DNA of 64,000 nucleotides, from assembly GCA_041946965.1 (NCBI GenBank), contig JBHGBM010000022.1:39683-103682 (forward strand), written 5' to 3'. Shown here piece by piece: positions 59,642 to 64,000 of the stretch. Below the pieces are notes generated by a model that saw only the letters and a program-made list of their open reading frames with translations, had not been told where the DNA came from and made no database searches. Position numbers and translations under genes: made by a program. The stretch is from JBHGBM01 sp041946965 (GTDB lineage: Bacteria > Acidobacteriota > Terriglobia > Bryobacterales > Bryobacteraceae). Positions within the stretch are counted from its first letter, which is position 1. Each line of letters begins with the position of its first letter.

Positions 59642-61876
59642 CTACCTTTCGAACGCCAGCCCCACCGAGGGCAGAACCGGGAACATGCGGTCGAGTGTGA
59701 TGTTCGCCTGGCCGGTGCGGGTGTTGTAGCCGTTGAAGCTGTCGAACCGGAAGTTGCGCCGGTTCGCCACGTTGACCACTTCACCGTATAGAGTGAGCTT
59801 CCAGCGGTCGTACGCCCAGGACTTGTTCACGCGCACATCGGTGCGGTGGTACGGTCCCAGCCGCAGCATGTTGCGCTCGGGCGCCAGGAAGTAACGCGCA
59901 CCCTCCTGGCGGAGAAAACCCGGGATGGGGAACCCGCTCCCGTACATCCACTTCGCGCTGACGTTCACCGAAGAGCGCACGCGGTAGCTGCCGTACACGC
60001 TGATGGTGTGGCGCTGGTCGAAATCGGCGGGAAACGCGATGCCGAGCAGGCCATCGCGCAAGCGTGCCCGCCCGTAGGCGTAGGAGATCCAGCCGGTGAG
60101 CCGGTTGGCGCTGCGCCGCTGTAGGAAGATCTCAAACCCGCGCGCATAGCCGCGCTGCGAGTTCGCCCAGGGGGCGGCGGCCGGCGTGTTGAAAATCCGC
60201 CCGTTCAGGATGCGCGGCTCATACCACGGCTGAGAGAGCAGGTCGCGGTCCTGCCGCTGGTAGAACTGCGCCCGCACGCGCGTGCGCTCCCCGATCCGCT
60301 GTTCGATGCCCGCCACCAGGTGGACGCTGCGCTCCGGCAGCAGCGCGCGGCTGCCGAAGCGGGAGTAGAGAACGCTCAGCTCGGGGAACTGCGCGTAGTG
60401 CCCCCAGCCGAACTGGAACCGCGTGGCGCCCAGCACCAGCCCGAGCGAGGCTTGCGGCGAGACGGTTGCGGCGGCATTCGCCGAGTGCCGGTCCCAACGC
60501 CCGCCAAACGCACCGTGCAGCCGGCCGCTCCAGGCGTTCCAGCTTTGCTGCGCGTAGCCGCCGGTGCGCAGCGCGCTGGCGCCGAAGCGGTCCAGGATGC
60601 GGACCACCAGCGGATTGAACTGGTACTGGTTGCGGAAGCCGTTGTCGCGAAGCCGGCGCAGCGAAAATCCCGCCTCGATCGGCGCCCGCGCGTTCCAGCT
60701 CCACGCCGCCGCGCTATTCCACACCCACTCGCCGTAATAGCCCGCCCCCAAGGCGAGCTGCTGCCGGTTGGCCGTTTCAAACCGCTCCCGCAGATACGCC
60801 AGCCGGTTGGTGAGCATCAGCTTCTGGTGCGGCGTCCAGCGCCAGCCCAGGTTGCCCAGCGTGACGTGGTGGCCCGCCGTCATGATGGAGTTGGCCCCCA
60901 GTTTCTCCTGGTGCGAGGAGCGGTCGAGGTCCGCGTACCCCTCGATGAAGGCCAAGCTGAGGTGGTGGCCCGGCGCCGGGTCGTAGGAAATCCGCCCCTG
61001 GCCGTCGGTGAACCCGAAGGCGATCGAGGGATCGGTGCTGGTACGGCCGATCAGGTATTGCAGGTAGCTCTTGCGCGCGCTGAGGATCCACGACCCGCGC
61101 CCGCCCGCGAGGGGTCCTTCGGCCGATAGGCCCGCATTGGAGAAACTGGCGGTGGCGCGGAATCCCGGCGCCCGGCGGCTGCCCTCGCGGGTGTGAGCCT
61201 CCACCGCGCCCGCGGTGCGGTCGGCGAAGCGCGAGGGAAACGCTCCCGTATGCAGGTCCAGGTCCTCGAGCAGGTCGCCGTTGAAGGCCGAGAGCGACCC
61301 CGTCCCCGCGCCGGTGTCCACGGTGTGAAAGGGCGAATGCAGCAGGACGCCGTCCAGGTACAGGCCCACCCGATCGTAGCTCGCGCCGCGCAGCGAGAAG
61401 CGCGCGTCGAAATCGTCGTTGGAGGTCACGCCCGGCATGCTCTGCACGGCGCGCAGCGGATCGTCGGCCAGCACGCTGGCCAGGTTCTTGGCTTCGGCGC
61501 CCGAGAGCGAAAGCTGCGTCGGGCTGTCCTGGCGGAGAAGATCGAACGGCCCTTCCCGCACCTCCACGGACTCGCTGTGCCGGAAGGTCTCCGGCATTAA
61601 GGAGACTTCGAACTCCTTGGCCTCTCCCTCGGCGATGGTGAACGCCGCGGTGAGGAGCCGGTAGCCGACCGTGGAGACGTGCAGCACGTACTCGCCCGCC
61701 GCCGGCGCGAGCGTGAAGCGCCCCTGCGCGTCGGTGACGGTCTGATAGGGGGAACCGGCGAGTTGCACCCGCACCCGCGCCAGAGGCTCGCCGCCGCGCG
61801 CGTCTTTCACCGTGCCGCGCACCTCGGCCGCCTGCGCCGCGGCCAGCCAGAGCAGGGCCGCCAGACAGGTCCTCAC
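59642..61876 (-). CDS. TonB-dependent receptor with carboxypeptidase-regulatory domain
   Basis: A 744-residue outer-membrane receptor: signal peptide (to AQA), regulatory-like domain (about 18-95, VRGTVKDARGGEPLARVRVQ), plug (about 105-215, MPGVTSNDDFDARFSLRGASYDR) and a barrel ending LPSVGLAFER. It is shorter than the Oar-like receptor at 29504 and belongs to a different subgroup. The start is GTG 61876, with TATGAT 8 nt upstream and no Shine-Dalgarno sequence. The ligand is unknown; neighbouring sugar enzymes suggest a carbohydrate. Confidence 0.87.
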   Translation of the reverse strand: MRTCLAALLWLAAAQAAEVRGTVKDARGGEPLARVRVQLAGSPYQTVTDAQGRFTLAPAAGEYVLHVSTVGYRLLTAAFTIAEGEAKEFEVSLMPETFRHSESVEVREGPFDLLRQDSPTQLSLSGAEAKNLASVLADDPLRAVQSMPGVTSNDDFDARFSLRGASYDRVGLYLDGVLLHSPFHTVDTGAGTGSLSAFNGDLLEDLDLHTGAFPSRFADRTAGAVEAHTREGSRRAPGFRATASFSNAGLSAEGPLAGGRGSWILSARKSYLQYLIGRTSTDPSIAFGFTDGQGRISYDPAPGHHLSLAFIEGYADLDRSSHQEKLGANSIMTAGHHVTLGNLGWRWTPHQKLMLTNRLAYLRERFETANRQQLALGAGYYGEWVWNSAAAWSWNARAPIEAGFSLRRLRDNGFRNQYQFNPLVVRILDRFGASALRTGGYAQQSWNAWSGRLHGAFGGRWDRHSANAAATVSPQASLGLVLGATRFQFGWGHYAQFPELSVLYSRFGSRALLPERSVHLVAGIEQRIGERTRVRAQFYQRQDRDLLSQPWYEPRILNGRIFNTPAAAPWANSQRGYARGFEIFLQRRSANRLTGWISYAYGRARLRDGLLGIAFPADFDQRHTISVYGSYRVRSSVNVSAKWMYGSGFPIPGFLRQEGARYFLAPERNMLRLGPYHRTDVRVNKSWAYDRWKLTLYGEVVNVANRRNFRFDSFNGYNTRTGQANITLDRMFPVLPSVGLAFER

Positions 61877-61884
61877 AGGCGCAT

Positions 61885-61910
61885 ATCATAGCGTAGAAAT
61901 GAGCTACCAT
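61885..61910. promoter_or_regulatory. Divergent leaderless promoter pair (TonB receptor / SDR)
   Basis: In the 41-bp gap, minus-strand TATGAT (61885-61890) is 8 nt before GTG 61876, and plus-strand TACCAT (61905-61910) is 7 nt before ATG 61918. Neither start has a Shine-Dalgarno site. Confidence 0.45.
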
Positions 61911-61917
61911 CGGGCTT

Positions 61918-62694
61918 ATGGCAGAAAACGGAATGTTCTCTTTGAACGGCCAGGTTGCGGCCGTGATCGGCGGGGGCGGTGTTCTGGCGGGTGAAATGGC
62001 CACCGGGTTGGCCGCGGCCGGCGCCGACGTTGCCATCCTCGATCTGAACGCGGCCGCCGCCGAGGCTCGCGCCGCCTCCATCCGCGCCGCGGGGCGCAAA
62101 GCCATCGGGATCGGCTGCGATGCGACCAGCAAGCAGGACCTGGAAGCCGCCCGCGCGCGCATCGAATCCGAGCTGGGCTCCACGAGCATTCTCCTGAATG
62201 CCGCCGGCATCAACTCCGGCACGCCCTTCTTCGAGATCAGCGAGGAGGAGTGGCACCGCATCCTCAACATCGACCTGACCAGCGTCTTCCTGGCCTGCCA
62301 AGTGTTCGGCAAGGCCATGGTGGACGCCGGCAAAGGCGGCTCGATCATCAACATTTCCTCGGCTTCCTCCGGCCCGCCGCTTTCGAAGGTGTTCACGTAC
62401 GCCGTTTCCAAGGCCGGCGTCAACCAGATCACCCAGTTCCTGGCGCGCGAACTGGCCCCGCACAACGTGCGGGTGAACGCCATCATTCCGGGTTTCTTCC
62501 CCGCCGAGCAGAACCGCAAGCTGCTGACCGCGGAGCGCACCGCCAGCATCATGAACCACACCCCCATGAAGCGCTTCGGCGAACCGTGCGAGCTGGTAGG
62601 CGCGGTGGTTTATCTGGCATCACCGAAGGCGGCCTCGTTCGTCACCGGGTCGCTGCTTCGGGTGGACGGCGGCTTCCTGGCGATGACGATTTAG
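61918..62694 (+). CDS. SDR oxidoreductase, D-mannonate dehydrogenase-like
   Basis: A 258-residue short-chain dehydrogenase. The cofactor loop is GGGGVLAGEMATGLAAAGADVAI. NAAGIN, the catalytic Ser in INISSASS and YAVSK with Tyr and Lys follow. The IPGFFPAEQNRKLL and MKRFGEPCELVGAV blocks match the SDR group annotated as D-mannonate oxidoreductase / gluconate dehydrogenase. That would fit uronic acid breakdown, but specificity is an inference. It overlaps the convergent membrane-protein gene by 4 bp. Confidence 0.8.
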   Translation: MAENGMFSLNGQVAAVIGGGGVLAGEMATGLAAAGADVAILDLNAAAAEARAASIRAAGRKAIGIGCDATSKQDLEAARARIESELGSTSILLNAAGINSGTPFFEISEEEWHRILNIDLTSVFLACQVFGKAMVDAGKGGSIINISSASSGPPLSKVFTYAVSKAGVNQITQFLARELAPHNVRVNAIIPGFFPAEQNRKLLTAERTASIMNHTPMKRFGEPCELVGAVVYLASPKAASFVTGSLLRVDGGFLAMTI

Positions 62695-63803
62695 TTCCTC
62701 GCGTCCGCTCCCTCGTGCGCGAGGCCGTACACCAGGGCGGCGAGCGAGAGCGGAACGGCGGCGGCCCCGATGTGTATCTGCGCCAGCAGGAAGAAGTACG
62801 CGAACGGCGCCAGAAGGACCACCAGCAACCACTTGAGCCATGCCTGCCGCGCGTGATCGAGCACCAGAAGACCGGCAGGGATGAGCAGCGCGCAGTCGGT
62901 GGGATAGGCGTGGTGGCTCACCAGGATGCCGCCCGCAAGCGCGGCGGCCATCGCCAGGCCGAACTCGCGGCGCCGGGCCGCCCGCCACACCAACCCGAGC
63001 GTTAAGGCCGCCAGCGCGATTTCCAGCGCGGGCGCGGCGGGGGCGCCCGCGAGCAGGCCGTTCAGGTTGGGCATGGCTTTGACGCCGGGATTGATGGAAG
63101 GCGCGGTTACGGCCGCCAGGAACTGCGCGGGCCAGTGCGGGCCGGAGACGGCGAACGAAACCGCTGCGAGCGCCGCGCCCGCGGCGGCAAAGCCAGCCGT
63201 CATGCGCCAGCGGCGCTGCGCGAGGAGCAGCAGCGGCAGGCCAAAGAAAAGGTGAAACTTCGCCGCGCACAGGGCCAGCAAGGCCCCCGCCGCCGCCGGA
63301 TGTTTGCCGTGAAACCTCAGCGCGAGCGCGAGCCACAGCAACAGGAACGTAACGTCCTGCCCGCTGGCCAGATTCATGGAGAGCGGCACGGACCAGCAGC
63401 ACAGGACCGCGGCCGCGGCCCGGTCTCCGGGCCACAGCAGCAGGAAGGCCGCCAGCGCCGCCAGCGAGAGCCCCTGAAAGATCCAGTAGGCGTATGGGTA
63501 CGGCAGCGTACCGAGCGGCCACAGGCCGGCGGCGAAGAACGGAAGCCGGATGAAGCGCAGCGCGTTGCCGGTCATGCCGGATGCGGAGGCCTGGATTTCG
63601 CGCGCGGCCTCGGCATCGTACAGGTCCGGCGTGCCCACCAGGCGCGCCCCCGCATAGAAGGCCAGAAAATCGTTCGATCCGCGGTAGATCTTGCCGAAGG
63701 TGGGCAGCCAGCCCAGCGCCAGCGCCGCGAGTCCGGCCGCGGCGGCAGGCGCCAGCCACCAGCGGCGGCGCGGCCGTAGGGAGGGCGCCGGGGCAGCGGT
63801 CAT
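62691..63803 (-). CDS. GT87 / DUF2029-like polyprenyl-sugar mannosyltransferase-like membrane protein
   Basis: A 370-residue integral membrane protein with about nine hydrophobic segments. The first loop has NDFLAFYAGARLVGTPDLYD, which is the pattern of DUF2029 (GT87) GT-C glycosyltransferases. Family members transfer sugars from polyprenyl phosphate on the outer face of the inner membrane. The acceptor here is unknown. ATG 63803 overlaps the aldehyde dehydrogenase stop (ATGA), an unusual pairing for these two functions. Confidence 0.68.
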   Translation of the reverse strand: MTAAPAPSLRPRRRWWLAPAAAAGLAALALGWLPTFGKIYRGSNDFLAFYAGARLVGTPDLYDAEAAREIQASASGMTGNALRFIRLPFFAAGLWPLGTLPYPYAYWIFQGLSLAALAAFLLLWPGDRAAAAVLCCWSVPLSMNLASGQDVTFLLLWLALALRFHGKHPAAAGALLALCAAKFHLFFGLPLLLLAQRRWRMTAGFAAAGAALAAVSFAVSGPHWPAQFLAAVTAPSINPGVKAMPNLNGLLAGAPAAPALEIALAALTLGLVWRAARRREFGLAMAAALAGGILVSHHAYPTDCALLIPAGLLVLDHARQAWLKWLLVVLLAPFAYFFLLAQIHIGAAAVPLSLAALVYGLAHEGADARN

Positions 63804-64000
63804 AGCTGGAACTCGATCCCCTGCGCCAGCGGCAGATCGGCCGACCAGTTGATGGTGGTGGTTTGCCGGCGCATGTAGCCCTTCCAGGCGTCGCTGCCGG
63901 ATTCGCGCCCGCCGCCGGTCTCTTTCTCGCCCCCGAAGGCCCCGCCGATCTCCGCGCCGCTGGTGCCGATGTTGATGTTGGCGATGCCGCAGTCGCTGCC
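63800..64000 (-). CDS. ALDH7-type aldehyde dehydrogenase, C-terminal end (partial)
   Basis: The last 66 residues of an aldehyde dehydrogenase run off the right edge of the window. The blocks SDCGIANINIGTSGAEIGG, FGGEKETGGGRESGSDAWK and YMRRQTTTINWS are characteristic of the ALDH7 family (alpha-aminoadipic semialdehyde / piperidine-6-carboxylate dehydrogenases in lysine breakdown). The catalytic Cys lies outside the window. The stop overlaps the start of the GT87-like gene by 4 nt. Confidence 0.85.
   Translation of the reverse strand, partial: GSDCGIANINIGTSGAEIGGAFGGEKETGGGRESGSDAWKGYMRRQTTTINWSADLPLAQGIEFQL

Noticed and set aside
1..64000. CRISPR array, tRNA, rRNA, IS element or prophage
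   Set aside because: I saw no regularly spaced repeats, no tRNA or rRNA signature, no transposase and no phage structural gene. The only repeats are the palindrome, the 9-bp tandem and the QSTVAILD codons.

Overview
The window is GC-rich bacterial chromosome with dense, mostly single-copy metabolic and housekeeping genes and no rRNA, tRNA, CRISPR array, IS element or phage gene that I could recognise. The gene content points to an acidobacterium of the Solibacter/Bryobacter kind. It has two TonB-dependent receptors with an N-terminal carboxypeptidase-regulatory domain, many secreted polysaccharide hydrolases, a DUF1080 protein, Tat-type signal peptides on a sulfatase and an oxidoreductase, and membrane-bound spermidine-synthase-like proteins. 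This placement is inferred from gene content, not from a marker tree.

Layout. 1-4 kb: end of an unknown gene, a small monohaem c-type protein, a fused membrane/spermidine-synthase-like protein, and a secreted ADPRibase-Mn-like phosphohydrolase. 3.1-6 kb (minus): coiled-coil protein, 50-aa membrane protein, actin-like ATPase and an N-acetylmuramoyl-alanine amidase, all in one direction. 6-12 kb: the ABC-F ATPase Uup, secreted proteins, a GH29 fucosidase, a receiver protein lacking its phospho-acceptor Asp, and an alpha/beta hydrolase. 12.6-14.8 kb: biotin-dependent acyl-CoA carboxylase genes. 14.8-18.6 kb: a second spermidine-synthase-like protein and a DUF5060/GH5-like hydrolase. 18.9-29.4 kb (minus): a peptide ABC transporter whose five genes overlap one another and then overlap an ECF sigma factor and a TPR-CHAT protease gene; these are followed by a zinc-finger anti-sigma-like protein and a subtilase carrying three exact QSTVAILD peptide repeats. 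29.5-45.7 kb: TonB receptor, GH3, a frameshifted oxidoreductase, an ATP-grasp-like protein, DUF1080, amidohydrolase, alcohol dehydrogenase, sulfatase, GlgB and an adenosine-deaminase-family protein. 45.7-47.7 kb: rpmI-rplT-zapB-zapA-DUF1684. 47.7-48.0 kb: a decayed class-C26 glutamine-amidotransferase-like gene. 48.0-54.7 kb: a complete chemotaxis operon (cheW-A-R-D-Y-X-B-Y-X) behind a sigma-28-type promoter, with no chemoreceptor gene. 54.8-64 kb: ribulokinase, GH42-like hydrolase, LACTB-like serine hydrolase, TonB receptor, SDR, GT87-like membrane protein and the end of an ALDH7-type dehydrogenase.

How genes work together. The two receptors with the GH29, GH5-like, GH3, GH42-like, sulfatase, AraB and mannonate-dehydrogenase-like genes suggest growth on complex plant or microbial polysaccharides. 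The most unusual block is the sigma factor/CHAT protease/zinc-finger/subtilase cassette, which looks like a proteolysis-controlled signalling or conflict module. The actin-like operon next to a peptidoglycan amidase is a second candidate system.

A general feature is that about a dozen first-of-transcript genes have no Shine-Dalgarno sequence but a TANNNT box 6-10 nt before the start codon. This is the signature of leaderless transcripts. Genes inside operons, and some others, have ordinary Shine-Dalgarno sites.
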